From positions 2,182 to 39,583 of the forward strand of contig JAGNZZ010000024.1 of NCBI GenBank assembly GCA_017984135.1: DNA of 37,402 nt, in the 5' to 3' direction. Of the stretch, positions 1-8,437 are shown piece by piece (positions within the stretch are counted from its first letter, which is position 1; each line of letters opens with the position of its first letter). Position numbers and translations under genes: made by a program. This stretch comes from Chitinophagales bacterium (GTDB lineage Bacteria > Bacteroidota > Bacteroidia > Chitinophagales > JADIYW01). The notes under the pieces were generated by a model. That model saw only the letters and a list, made by a program, of their open reading frames with translations, searched no databases and was not told the origin of the DNA.

Positions 1-626
1 ACAGTTGCATACCTCAGTTTTTTTATTGGAGTTTTAGTGTATTTTCCAGATTTGAATCTATCGTATAGATAACCATCTATCACTTCAAAATAACCGTAAT
101 AACCATTGTCAAACGTTTTTAAGTAATCGTTTAGTTTTTTCAAGCTTTCTTTATAGTTTGAAGTGCTATTCGTTGTTTTTGAATTAGTATATGAGGTAGT
201 TTTAGATACTTCATCATTTCCTTTTTCTATAATTTTAAGTTTATCAAAATCAAATACTAATTCTATGGTTTTATTTTCTGTAAAATTGATTTCTTTTTCA
301 TAAACACAATCAAAACTATATTCATTGTCTTTGGTTCGTTCTTCCCAAATATTATCCGGTTTTGCGAATAAAACAGCTTTAATATTGTGGCTACCTGTAG
401 TTACTTGAACACTAACACTATTGGAAATGGTTTGTTTTTTAGGCTCACTTTCGCCTAATTCATTTCCATCTGAAAATACACGCATTTTAGTTAAATGGTC
501 GTAACCGGAAATGGTTCCTTTGGTTGAATATTTAATGGTTAGTGTAACTTTATTTGCTGCCGTTAGACTTGTTTGAGCCAGTAAAAATGCTATTATACAA
601 GCAAAAAGTTTTAATTGGTTTTTCAT
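1..626 (-). CDS. Secreted protein of unknown function, C-terminus cut by window edge
   Basis: The frame opens at an ATG at 626-624 and stays open for 208 codons to the left edge without a stop, so the 3' part lies outside the window. The N-terminus (MKNQLKLFACIIAFLLAQTS, then LTAANKV) is a typical signal peptide with cleavage expected near residue 23, so the product is exported. The mature part looks like a beta-rich region followed by a Ser/Thr/Lys-rich stretch near residues 145-165. I recognise no enzyme motif. It points the same way as the PDZ/MORN gene upstream (791-3328), separated from it by 164 bp. The signal peptide and clean frame make it a likely real gene; its function is unknown. 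Confidence 0.75.
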   Translation of the reverse strand, partial: MKNQLKLFACIIAFLLAQTSLTAANKVTLTIKYSTKGTISGYDHLTKMRVFSDGNELGESEPKKQTISNSVSVQVTTGSHNIKAVLFAKPDNIWEERTKDNEYSFDCVYEKEINFTENKTIELVFDFDKLKIIEKGNDEVSKTTSYTNSKTTNSTSNYKESLKKLNDYLKTFDNGYYGYFEVIDGYLYDRFKSGKYTKTPIKKLRYAT

Positions 627-790
627 ATTTTATGCAAATTTTAAAATTCAAAATATTATCTATTAAATATAGTATTTTATTACGTCAACAGTCATACCCA
701 AATAATGGTAGTCATAAAATATCTAACTTAAGATGATGCGGTTCACGAACTTGTATTCTATGTAACATATTATTTAAAATTGATTTTATT

Positions 791-3328
791 TTATGGAATT
801 ACATTCACCTTAACGTTGTAAAAAATAGTAGAATATTTTTCATTCGGAAATAGAATGGTTCCATAATACGAACCGTCGCCATTTTCGGTAAGCGAAGCTT
901 CTACAATTCCACTCTTTCCGATAAATTTCTTATTTTCTAAATAATATTTATCAGACGTTAAAACATCTATTATAATTACCTGCGTCGAATTTTTAATCGT
1001 TTTTTTATCAGAAAAAATAGCTGACATAGCTTTTTGTCGCATGGCTACTTTCTCCATAGTTTTATCTTCCTCAATATCCATAGAAATATTATCACGTTCT
1101 TTCTGATTTTTTTTCAGTTCTTCATCTGATTTTTTCAGCGCACTATTGTTATTGTTGCTCACTTGGTTTTTGTATTCAGGAAGTGTGTAGCTAAAATTTG
1201 TATTTACATTATATTTATGAGTTTGGGTTAGTTCAGTTGCTTTTTCTATTGCTTGAGATTCATTAAGTCCTTTTTCAAAATTTATAACCACATATTTATA
1301 GCCACTTGCTTGGTAGTAGTTGCTGTATGTATCCAAAAGGTCATTGTAATCAGATTGTTCCACCGTTCTTGTTGAAGAAGCAAATATGGAGATGATATTG
1401 TATTTGTAACGTTCGTACACATTTTGAGCATTGTCATTTTTATATTGAATGATTACAACGCCTTTGAATTTATTTTTAGATAACCATTCCGCTTGTGCTT
1501 GTGCATCTTGTTTCATTTTTTCATCGCGAGCAGCTTGTTCCATTTTGTATTGTTGCATGGCAGCATCAGAAGTTGCCTTTAGTTGGCTAATGTATGACTC
1601 GCTTGGTTTTACAGTATTCACATAACTTTTGGTACAAAAAAACCAACCTTCATTATTTTTCGGTTGCATGTTTTGCGATAAATGTTGGTTTTCATTTTTT
1701 GGTACATAGATTAAAAAAGAAGCACCTAAATTTGCTAATGTGTAAGCTTTCATGTCAGTAAAAACGGCATTGCGTTGAGCATCTTTAATTTGTTGAGGTG
1801 TTTTTAATCCATCTGGTCGAAATTGTACGTTGCATAAATTTTTTAATTTATTAAATTCCACATCAGATAAGCCTAATTTTGTTTGAACATCAATGTCAGT
1901 ATAATTCCAGCCTGAATTGTAATAATCATCTTCAATAGAAACCATGTCTAACAGATATACTTCTTTTTTTGAAGCCCAATTTCCAAAACCACCACCTTTT
2001 AAAGGACTTTCTAAAGAAAAGGCTGAATAATTATAACTAGGATTTATAAAATCTTGAATTAATTCAGCATCTACGCACATAAAAAAACCAATACCATCAT
2101 CCGATAATAGTTCTTTGGGAGCATGTTTATTTTCTTTATCATTAATAAATATAATGGTGTATTGTCCATACCTTTTATATTCTCCATCATTTTTATCTGA
2201 TCGGAAGGTTAATACATTTTGAACTTTTAAATTTCTGAAAGCATACTTAAAAATGGCATTTATATCTTTATAGGTTTTATAAAAAGAAGGCCAGTTTTCA
2301 TAGGCACATTGTTCTATTATATTTTTAAGTGCTTCAGGTGTAACTTCTGCTGCAGATGCCAGTGTTTTATAATCGATTTTTTCAAATGGAGGTTTTTGTT
2401 TTTTAGGAATCGTATTAGGATATTTGTCACTGAAAAAATCTAAATCCCAAGTTCCAGTTTTATTATCAAGTATATTCTTTACGAATGCTGGATTTTTACT
2501 TGCTTTTGTATATAGACCATTTGAATTTGAAGAAGCAATGTTGCTTAAATTTTGAGTTGATTTAGTTTCATTTTTGCTTTGTTCTTTTTCAGACGTAAAA
2601 ATTGGGTTTATGTCAATTATTTTTTTACCATCTTTAAACGTTTGTTTTTCTTTAAATTCCTTGTTAGCATTAAAGATACTTACTTCACCTTCTAATTTAT
2701 TGTTTATCCAATTTCCTTGCAAGTAAGAATGGTCTGCCAGGTAATATTTTCCGGCACCTTCACGAATTCCATTTGCAAACTGACCTTCATATCGTGTATT
2801 GCTTTTTATGTAATAATCGATACCAAAACCTTGTTTTAAATTATGTATAACGTTTCCTTTAAAAATCAGTTTTTCATTTTCATCATACATACTTGCTTCG
2901 CCGGAAATTTTTCCTTTTAAACATTTTCCCTTTATTACAAAGCCAAAAGTAGATTCTATAACACAATCGCTATTTTGACAATCGCCGGAAATACAAGTAT
3001 ATTCAAACGAACTTAAAGGTGCTTTATTTATTATGACTTCCAACACATTTGGTGTTCTATAAAATCTTAATTTATTGTTGGTATTGGATGTTTCACTTAA
3101 TACCTTGGCTAGTACTTCTTTCTTCTTAAATGAAAATGGAATATCATTAATGAAATTTAGGAAATCGCCAACCTTTAAACCTGCTTTATCTGCTGGACTG
3201 TTTTTATACACTTGAGTTACAACAACCGAATCTTCTTCATTGGTATAATAAGAAAATCCAAATATTTGTTGGCTGAAACTATTTAAGCAAATAAATATAT
3301 TGCATAAAAAGAAAACTATTTTTTTCAC
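791..3328 (-). CDS. Secreted PDZ-MORN repeat protein
   Basis: An 845-residue exported protein. Residues 1-20 are a signal peptide ending SFSQ. Residues about 21-95 resemble a PDZ domain (SPADKAGLKVGDFLNFIND is the carboxylate-loop/helix pattern). A short Cys-rich stretch follows (C112, C117, C122, C136). Residues about 130-235 hold MORN-like repeats with the YEGQFANGIREGAGKYY pattern. Residues about 330-600 are an unrecognised globular part, then come a charged coiled-coil-like segment (about 625-660 and 745-795) and a short beta-rich tail. The start is GTG at 3328-3326, directly before the signal-peptide Lys-Lys. PDZ and MORN modules are binding or scaffolding modules in known families, so a periplasmic or surface scaffold is inferred. 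No protease triad is visible. Confidence 0.8.
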   Translation of the reverse strand: MKKIVFFLCNIFICLNSFSQQIFGFSYYTNEEDSVVVTQVYKNSPADKAGLKVGDFLNFINDIPFSFKKKEVLAKVLSETSNTNNKLRFYRTPNVLEVIINKAPLSSFEYTCISGDCQNSDCVIESTFGFVIKGKCLKGKISGEASMYDENEKLIFKGNVIHNLKQGFGIDYYIKSNTRYEGQFANGIREGAGKYYLADHSYLQGNWINNKLEGEVSIFNANKEFKEKQTFKDGKKIIDINPIFTSEKEQSKNETKSTQNLSNIASSNSNGLYTKASKNPAFVKNILDNKTGTWDLDFFSDKYPNTIPKKQKPPFEKIDYKTLASAAEVTPEALKNIIEQCAYENWPSFYKTYKDINAIFKYAFRNLKVQNVLTFRSDKNDGEYKRYGQYTIIFINDKENKHAPKELLSDDGIGFFMCVDAELIQDFINPSYNYSAFSLESPLKGGGFGNWASKKEVYLLDMVSIEDDYYNSGWNYTDIDVQTKLGLSDVEFNKLKNLCNVQFRPDGLKTPQQIKDAQRNAVFTDMKAYTLANLGASFLIYVPKNENQHLSQNMQPKNNEGWFFCTKSYVNTVKPSESYISQLKATSDAAMQQYKMEQAARDEKMKQDAQAQAEWLSKNKFKGVVIIQYKNDNAQNVYERYKYNIISIFASSTRTVEQSDYNDLLDTYSNYYQASGYKYVVINFEKGLNESQAIEKATELTQTHKYNVNTNFSYTLPEYKNQVSNNNNSALKKSDEELKKNQKERDNISMDIEEDKTMEKVAMRQKAMSAIFSDKKTIKNSTQVIIIDVLTSDKYYLENKKFIGKSGIVEASLTENGDGSYYGTILFPNEKYSTIFYNVKVNVIP

Positions 3329-3580
3329 AAAATCATTTTTTATATACTAAATGTAATCTTATTTTTTGCTTTATAGAAATACTTTAAATTACATAGAGAC
3401 AAAAATAATGCCAACAGTTGAATGTTGTATTATTTTAAAAAATGATATTAAAATGAATGAATACATGCTATTTTTAAACAAATTGGTTTATTTCTATTCA
3501 GATAGAAAAAGAAAATTGACCTATTCCAAAAAAATAATAGTAGTGTTGATGTATATCCACTATTTTAAAAGTAGGTAGTA
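3329..3580. other. Intergenic region between the PDZ-MORN and ABC-F genes
   Basis: About 250 bp without a convincing gene. A 70-codon plus-strand frame (3366-3578) begins with TTG, has no recognisable family and no promoter, and is probably chance. At 3534-3564 an imperfect inverted repeat, read on the minus strand, is followed by a T-rich run (ATTATTTTTTT). It could be the terminator of the ABC-F gene, but the stem is weak. Confidence 0.35.
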
Positions 3581-5476
3581 CTATACTTGAAGTGATTCCC
3601 AATCTTGCATTAATTTTTCCAATGCTTTTTTTTCTGTGCCTAATTGTTCAATAATAGAAGCGTCATATTTTCCATCTTCAGATAATTTTTCAATCTTTTC
3701 TTCTAACTTTTTAATGTCAAATTCTTTGATAGAAATTTCTTCTTCAAGCTTTGCAATTTTATTTCGTAATTGTTTGTCTTGATTTTGATTGGCTGTTTTA
3801 TTTTCTACTATTTTCTGTGGTCGGTTATCAGGTTGCTGATTACCCATTTCCACTTCTCTAAAATTAGTTAATCTTCTTTCTTCGAAAAAGGCATTTACAT
3901 CGCCCACAAATTCTTTCACAACACCATCGTTGAATTCAAAAACTTTATCGGTCATTCCGCTTAAGAAATCTCTATCATGCGAAACTACAATTACCGTTCC
4001 AGGATATTTTGCAATGGCATCTTTTAATACTTCTTTTGCTTTAATATCTAAGTGATTGGTAGGCTCATCGAGAATTAATGTATTACTTGGATGCAATAAC
4101 AAATGTGCTAAACAAACACGCGCGCGTTCACCACCACTCAATACGGAAATCTTTTTGGTTGCATCATCACCACTAAACATAAAGGCACCTAAAATATTAC
4201 GTACTTGTGCACGCATATCGTTAGGCGCAGTATCTTCCATGTATTGTAAAATGGTCAATTCTTTCGGTAAATGTTCCGCATGATGTTGTGCAAAAAATGC
4301 GATGCTCACATTGTGCCCTAAATCATAAACACCGGAAGAGGCATCAATTTCTTTTGCGATAATTTTTGCCATCGTAGTTTTTCCCATTCCATTTTTTCCA
4401 ATAAATGCCACTTTATCACCACGCTCAATTTCTAAATTGACATCGTGAAAAACTTGCTTATCGCCGTAGTTTTTTGCCAAACTAGTAGCTTTTACTACTA
4501 CTTTGCCGCTTTGTTGTCCCATTGGAAATGTAAAACGCATAGAGCGAACATCGTCTTGTTCTACTTCTACAATATCCATTTTATCCAATTTTTTAACTAA
4601 ACTTTGAGCCATTGTTGCTTTGCTGGCTTTGGCTTTAAAGCGTTCAATATTGCGTTCAATTTGTTTAATTTGATCTTGTTGGTTTTTAAATGTTTGCAAT
4701 TGCTTTTCACGTCGCTCTTCCTTTAAAATAAGGTATTTCGAGTAATTAGCTTTGTATTCATACATTTTGCCTAATTCCAATTCAATGGTTTTGTTGCATA
4801 CATTGTCTAAGAATGTTTTATCGTGCGAAACCAATACAATCGCGCCTTCGTATTTTTGAAAAAAATCTTCTAGCCAAATGATAGATTCAATATCTAAGTG
4901 ATTCGTAGGTTCATCGAGCATTAATAAATCCGGATTTTGTAATAAAAGTTTGGCTAATTCCAAACGCATTGCCCAACCACCGGAAAACGTGGAAGGTGCT
5001 TTTTCAAAATCATCTCTTTTATAACCTAATCCTAATAAAACTAGTTCTGTTTTTTTGTCTTTGTCATCTATATCTAGATGCACCAATCTATCGTTCAAGT
5101 CGCAAAAATCTTGTGATAAATTCATATAATCATCGGTATCATAATCCGTACGAGTTTCTAATTGATGCTGAATGTCATCTAATTTTTCTTGAAGTGAGTT
5201 GATTTCTTTAAATGCTGTTTGTGCTTCCAACCAAACTGTTGGTTCATGTTGTCCTCTAATTTCTTGCTTTAAAAATCCAATCGTATAGCCATTTGGTTTA
5301 GCTAAACCACCTTCTTGTGGTGTAATTTCGCCATTGATTGTTTTTAATAATGTAGATTTTCCTGCACCATTTCTGCCTACTAATCCAATTCTGTCTCTTG
5401 GCTGAATGGCAAAAGTAACATTGTCGAATAATTTTCGACTTCCAAATATGATAGATAGGTTAGTTGCTTGTAACAT
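3581..5476 (-). CDS. ABC-F family ATPase (ribosome-associated, EttA/Uup type)
   Basis: 631 residues with two ABC ATPase domains and no membrane segments, the ABC-F architecture. Domain 1 has Walker A GRNGAGKST at 34-42, signature FSGGWAMRLEL and Walker B LLMLDEPTNHLD. Domain 2 has Walker A GKNGMGKTT at 360-368, signature LSGGERARVCL and Walker B LILDEPTNHLD. The charged linker between the domains (about 245-310) is where ABC-F proteins carry the ribosomal P-site motif. Residues about 560-631 form a Lys/Glu-rich coiled coil, as in the Uup/YdiF-like branch. ABC-F proteins act on stalled or antibiotic-bound ribosomes; a housekeeping role is likelier than resistance but cannot be told apart here. 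The start (MLQATNL) is placed by the family N-terminus. gldC lies 76 bp upstream on the same strand; the last 40 bp of that gap are an octamer array touching the ATG. Confidence 0.95.
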   Translation of the reverse strand: MLQATNLSIIFGSRKLFDNVTFAIQPRDRIGLVGRNGAGKSTLLKTINGEITPQEGGLAKPNGYTIGFLKQEIRGQHEPTVWLEAQTAFKEINSLQEKLDDIQHQLETRTDYDTDDYMNLSQDFCDLNDRLVHLDIDDKDKKTELVLLGLGYKRDDFEKAPSTFSGGWAMRLELAKLLLQNPDLLMLDEPTNHLDIESIIWLEDFFQKYEGAIVLVSHDKTFLDNVCNKTIELELGKMYEYKANYSKYLILKEERREKQLQTFKNQQDQIKQIERNIERFKAKASKATMAQSLVKKLDKMDIVEVEQDDVRSMRFTFPMGQQSGKVVVKATSLAKNYGDKQVFHDVNLEIERGDKVAFIGKNGMGKTTMAKIIAKEIDASSGVYDLGHNVSIAFFAQHHAEHLPKELTILQYMEDTAPNDMRAQVRNILGAFMFSGDDATKKISVLSGGERARVCLAHLLLHPSNTLILDEPTNHLDIKAKEVLKDAIAKYPGTVIVVSHDRDFLSGMTDKVFEFNDGVVKEFVGDVNAFFEERRLTNFREVEMGNQQPDNRPQKIVENKTANQNQDKQLRNKIAKLEEEISIKEFDIKKLEEKIEKLSEDGKYDASIIEQLGTEKKALEKLMQDWESLQV

Positions 5477-5516
5477 GTCTAATGTAGTAATTTAGTAATT
5501 CAATAATTAAATAATG
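5477..5516 (-). repeat. Five-unit octanucleotide array abutting the abc-f start codon
   Basis: Read on the minus strand, five consecutive 8-bp units run directly into the ATG at 5476: CATTATTT, AATTATTG, then AATTACTA twice, and finally CATTAGAC. All fit (C/A)ATTA followed by three variable bases, with no gap or insertion. The same unit type occurs before pntB and at the nrdJ stop codon. Confidence 0.8.
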
Positions 5517-5552
5517 TTTTTGATAAATACTTTATTTAATTGCTTTATTATT

Positions 5553-5906
5553 TCATTTATTAATTTCTTTTCCTTCTTCCCATTCGCGCGTTTTATCGCC
5601 TAATTGCATACAGAAGTTTTTTATTTCTTCTTGTACAAATGGATTACCGGTAGCACGATGATAGGTATCACCAAGACTTAAAAGCATTTGAAAAAAATGG
5701 GTATGCATTTCATCTATTTGCATATCTTTTGTCCATAAATCAAAACGCAAAGTGTTTTTTTCATGTCCATCCCACATGGCAACCATCATGCTTTTACATT
5801 CATCGCCATCACCTTGTGGCCCATCAGAAGCAGACCATTTAATGGTTTCTGGCAAATTTTGGTCGTCTAATTTAATTTTAAATTTTATTTCGGTTTCTCG
5901 TGCCAT
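5553..5906 (-). CDS. gldC: Gliding motility-associated protein GldC
   Basis: 117 residues that match GldC along their whole length as I know the family: MARETEIKFKIKLDD at the start, then SASDG, then MMVAMWDGHEKNTLRFDLWTKD, DEMHTHFFQM and DKTREWEE. GldC is a small soluble protein linked to the gliding/type IX secretion lipoprotein machinery, and it is also kept in many non-gliding Bacteroidota, so it does not prove motility. A promoter with TATCTTTG at 5931-5924 lies 18 bp before the ATG, and the TetR gene is divergent. abc-f follows on the same strand and may be co-transcribed. Confidence 0.93.
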   Translation of the reverse strand: MARETEIKFKIKLDDQNLPETIKWSASDGPQGDGDECKSMMVAMWDGHEKNTLRFDLWTKDMQIDEMHTHFFQMLLSLGDTYHRATGNPFVQEEIKNFCMQLGDKTREWEEGKEINK

Positions 5907-5923
5907 GTTTTAAAATTGAACCG

Positions 5924-5952
5924 CAAAGATACGTAACTGCACTTTAATTCAA
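5924..5952 (-). promoter_or_regulatory. Predicted gldC promoter
   Basis: On the minus strand, TTG (5952-5950), an 18-bp spacer and TATCTTTG (5931-5924) fit the Bacteroidota -33/-7 pattern (TTTG, 19-21 bp, TAnnTTTG) with a slightly short spacer. Transcription would start near 5918, giving a leader of about 12 nt before the gldC ATG at 5906. Confidence 0.65.
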
Positions 5953-6003
5953 TTTTATTTTAAAGTCGTAATTGGATTTTTTTTCAAGTTTACAATAAAT
6001 TAA

Positions 6004-6037
6004 TTTGCAAATTAAACAAACGTTTAATTATATTTGC
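6004..6037 (+). promoter_or_regulatory. Predicted promoter of the tetR-efflux operon
   Basis: TTTG at 6004-6007, a 21-bp spacer, and TATATTTGC at 6029-6037 match the Bacteroidota promoter consensus exactly. The start of transcription should be near 6042. One operator half of the direct repeat fills the spacer and the other lies just after the start site, the standard arrangement for an autorepressed TetR gene. Confidence 0.8.
6012..6027. promoter_or_regulatory. Operator 1, probable TetR binding site in the promoter spacer
   Basis: TTAAACAAACGTTTAA: arms TTAAAC and GTTTAA with a 4-bp centre. It lies between the -33 and -7 elements. An identical 16-bp copy sits 35 bp downstream. Identity of both copies and their placement make them likely sites for the adjacent TetR protein. 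Confidence 0.75.
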
Positions 6038-6046
6038 AGTATAAAA

Positions 6047-6062
6047 TTAAACAAACGTTTAA
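6047..6062. promoter_or_regulatory. Operator 2, identical copy just downstream of the start site
   Basis: A second exact copy of TTAAACAAACGTTTAA, 35 bp (start to start) after operator 1. It lies in the predicted 5' leader and ends 5 bp before the probable TTG start codon at 6068. Two bound dimers could block both polymerase binding and escape. Confidence 0.75.
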
Positions 6063-6067
6063 ACAAG

Positions 6068-6697
6068 TTGGAAAATACAGAAACAAAACAGGTAGATAAG
6101 CGAGAACACATCATGGAAGTGGCTGAAGTATTGTTTGCACAATTTGGGTTTGAAGCAGTGAGCATCCGAGAAATATCTAAAGAAGCAAAAATTAATATAG
6201 CAATGGTATCTTATTATTTTGGTTCAAAAGATAAATTGTACGAAGCAGTGGTGACGAGAAAGTTGATTAACTCGAATAGTATCCTTAAACAAATCGAATT
6301 ACAAAAAAATTATACAGAAAAATTATTTGCAATAGTCGATTTATATATTGAACAATTCTCTAAAAACAGATATTTTCAAAATATCATTTTTAGAGAATTA
6401 GCCATGGGCCAGCGAACGGAAATGACGGAGCATATTACGACAATATTATTTGAAAATTTTTCAATTATCACTTCCATCATTCAACAGGGCATTAAAATTA
6501 AAGAATTTAAAAAAGTAGATGCAGAACTTACGGTACTCACAATAATTGGAGTTATAAAAATCTATATGTCCTCCGGTACAATTGCCTGCAAAATTTTACA
6601 AAAAAACGATGTTAATATCATTTTTGAACAAAAACAAAAAATGAGATTAAAAAAATACTTGAAGGAACTTTTGATAAATCAATTAGGAATTAATTAA
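6068..6697 (+). CDS. TetR/AcrR family repressor of the efflux operon
   Basis: 209 residues when started at TTG 6068. The frame stays open upstream to 6005, but that stretch contains the -7 element and both operators and lies mostly upstream of the predicted transcription start, so it cannot all be coding. The next ATG (6113) would cut into helix 1 of the DNA-binding domain, which leaves TTG as the best start. Residues about 12-58 are the TetR HTH (EHIMEVAEVLFAQFGF, then VSIREISKEAKINIAMVSYYF). The C-terminal part is all-helical and should bind the inducer. The TolC-like gene begins one base after its stop (TAA-G-ATG). It probably represses itself and the efflux genes; the ligand is unknown. 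Confidence 0.9.
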   Translation: MENTETKQVDKREHIMEVAEVLFAQFGFEAVSIREISKEAKINIAMVSYYFGSKDKLYEAVVTRKLINSNSILKQIELQKNYTEKLFAIVDLYIEQFSKNRYFQNIIFRELAMGQRTEMTEHITTILFENFSIITSIIQQGIKIKEFKKVDAELTVLTIIGVIKIYMSSGTIACKILQKNDVNIIFEQKQKMRLKKYLKELLINQLGIN

Positions 6698-6698
6698 G

Positions 6699-8015
6699 AT
6701 GAAAAAATACAGTTTATTGCTTTCAATTTGGGTTTGTGTATTATCAATACATGCTCAAGAATTTAAAAGAATTAGTTTACAAGATGCATTTGAATTAGCC
6801 GAAAAAAATAGTAAGCAACTTTCAATTGATAGTTTAAAAATTCTAGATTTAGTTTATAAGAAAAGGCAAACACAAAATGCCATGCTGCCTATTCTTGCGG
6901 TAAATGCAAGTTATGCCAGATTGAGTAATAATATTGATCCATTTGCGATTAGTATTCCTGGTGTTGGAGGTTTTGAAATAAATACAAATATTGTTAATCA
7001 ATACAGCAATCGATTTACAATACAACAGCCTATTTTTCAAGGTTTGAAAAATTGGAATACCATGAAAGCTATTGAACAGCAACAGCAAGCTTCTGTGTTT
7101 GATAAAGAAAAAAACAGACAGGATTTAAAGCTTTCAATTATTCAGTCTTATTATGGTTTGTATAAAATGCAACAATCAACTAAATTATTTGATTCTACAA
7201 TAGCTCAAACACAAGTTCGAGTAAATGATATTTCTAAATTTAAAGAAGCTGGTTTAGTGTTGAATAATGATGTGATGCGTGCTGAGTTGCAAAAGAATAA
7301 TTTACAAATTACACAAGCAGATATTGAAAGTTCTATTGCTATTTTGAACTATAATTTATGTACACTTTTAGGTATAAATACTTCAACTAAATTAATTACT
7401 GAAAAGCCTGAAGTAGCAATAAATATAAACACTTCCATTCAATCGTTGGTATCAGCATCTTGGATGGAGCGTCCAGAAATTAAAGCACAAAATTTCAGAT
7501 ATAAAGCATCCAAATATATGGTGAAGGCTGCAAAGAGTGCCTATATGCCACTCATAACCGCTATTGGCAATGGTGCATATAGCAATCCCAACCAACGAGT
7601 GTTTCCACCGGAAGCAAAGTTCAAAGCCACTTGGGATATTGGTATCAGTTTAAGTTGGAACATTATGCAATTATACACTGCTCGATCTATTGTAGCCGAT
7701 GCTAAGAATCAACAAATGCAATTACAACTAGCGACTTCTCAAATGCAAGATGGCATTTCTATGGAAGTAAATTCCAACGTAGAAGCAGTTAGAGTAGCCT
7801 TGTTAAAAATAGAATTAGCCAATAAAGCTATTGAACAAGCTAGTGAAAATAAACGCATATTAGATAATCGATTTAACGCGCAAGTTGCATTATTAAGTGA
7901 TGTATTAGAAGCTGACCAATTATTATTGCAAGCCCAAACCAATTTATTAAATGCGCAAGCAGATGTAGCCATTGCAAACTTTAAACTTCAAAGAAGCTTA
8001 GGAACAATAAAATAA
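6699..8015 (+). CDS. tolC: TolC-like outer membrane efflux channel
   Basis: 438 residues. Signal peptide at 1-19 (LLLSIWVCVLSIHAQ, cleaved before EFKR). The rest follows the outer membrane efflux protein (OEP) pattern of two repeats of long coiled helices with beta strands: LQDAFELAEKNSKQL near the start, QPIFQGLKNW as the first strand pair, and LEADQLLLQAQTNLLNAQAD near the C-terminus. It forms the outer membrane duct for the EmrAB-like pump encoded downstream. Spacing to the TetR stop is one base, so both are on one message. A four-helix-bundle gene and a repeat array separate it from emrA. Confidence 0.92.
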   Translation: MKKYSLLLSIWVCVLSIHAQEFKRISLQDAFELAEKNSKQLSIDSLKILDLVYKKRQTQNAMLPILAVNASYARLSNNIDPFAISIPGVGGFEINTNIVNQYSNRFTIQQPIFQGLKNWNTMKAIEQQQQASVFDKEKNRQDLKLSIIQSYYGLYKMQQSTKLFDSTIAQTQVRVNDISKFKEAGLVLNNDVMRAELQKNNLQITQADIESSIAILNYNLCTLLGINTSTKLITEKPEVAININTSIQSLVSASWMERPEIKAQNFRYKASKYMVKAAKSAYMPLITAIGNGAYSNPNQRVFPPEAKFKATWDIGISLSWNIMQLYTARSIVADAKNQQMQLQLATSQMQDGISMEVNSNVEAVRVALLKIELANKAIEQASENKRILDNRFNAQVALLSDVLEADQLLLQAQTNLLNAQADVAIANFKLQRSLGTIK

Positions 8016-8019
8016 TTTT

Positions 8020-8051
8020 GAGTTTTAGAATTAAAGTGTTAAAGAATTTAT
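8020..8051 (+). repeat. Degenerate four-unit 8-bp-periodic repeat before the four-helix-bundle gene
   Basis: After the tolC stop come GAGTTTTA, GAATTAAA, GTGTTAAA and GAATTTAT, four contiguous octamers with G at position 1 and TT at positions 4-5, ending 12 bp before the ATG at 8064. It is weaker than the emrA array but has the same 8-bp period and the same placement directly upstream of a start codon. Confidence 0.5.
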
Positions 8052-8063
8052 TAAATAGAAAAT

Positions 8064-8435
8064 ATGGACAACACGAATTTTAATTTTGGAGAAGATTTAA
8101 AAAATAGAACAAAGAAGTTTGCAGTTAAAATTATTTCATTTACAAAAGATTTAGATAAATCCACAGAGAATTATGTTTTTACAAAACAAATTATTCGTTC
8201 TGCTTCTTCAGTAGCATCTAATTATCGTGCAGCTTGTAGAGGTAGGTCAAAGGCAGAATTTTATGCAAAACTATCAATTGTAATTGAAGAAGCAGATGAA
8301 ACTTTATTTTGGTTAGAGATGATTGAAGAATTTAATGATAAACAAAAATTAAAAATTATTGAATTGTTTAATGAAGGTGAAGAATTATTAAAAATATTTT
8401 CAAAATCAAGAAAAACAATGAATGCAAGTAAATAA
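8064..8435 (+). CDS. Four-helix-bundle protein (23S rRNA IVS-encoded protein family, TIGR02436 type)
   Basis: 123 residues, all-helical. Family hallmarks are FAVKIISFTKDLDKSTENYV, then QIIRSASSVASNYRAACRGRS, then EFYAKLSIVIEEADETLFWL. Members are known both as proteins encoded in intervening sequences of 23S rRNA genes and as stand-alone genes scattered in Bacteroidota; their biochemical role is unclear. Here it sits inside the efflux operon between tolC and emrA, flanked on both sides by 8-bp-periodic repeats. It is not a usual pump component and looks like an insertion into the operon. Confidence 0.9.
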   Translation: MDNTNFNFGEDLKNRTKKFAVKIISFTKDLDKSTENYVFTKQIIRSASSVASNYRAACRGRSKAEFYAKLSIVIEEADETLFWLEMIEEFNDKQKLKIIELFNEGEELLKIFSKSRKTMNASK

Positions 8436-8437
8436 TT

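Noticed and set aside
554-736. 60-codon plus-strand frame at the start of the secreted-protein gene
   Set aside because: It runs antisense through the signal-peptide region of a convincing minus-strand gene and has no family.
3366-3578. 70-codon plus-strand frame
   Set aside because: TTG start, no similarity, no promoter, and low-complexity content; likely chance.
6005-6067. Upstream extension of the TetR gene from a TTG at 6005
   Set aside because: The extension contains the -7 element and both operator copies and lies mostly before the predicted transcription start; the residues do not look like a TetR N-terminus.
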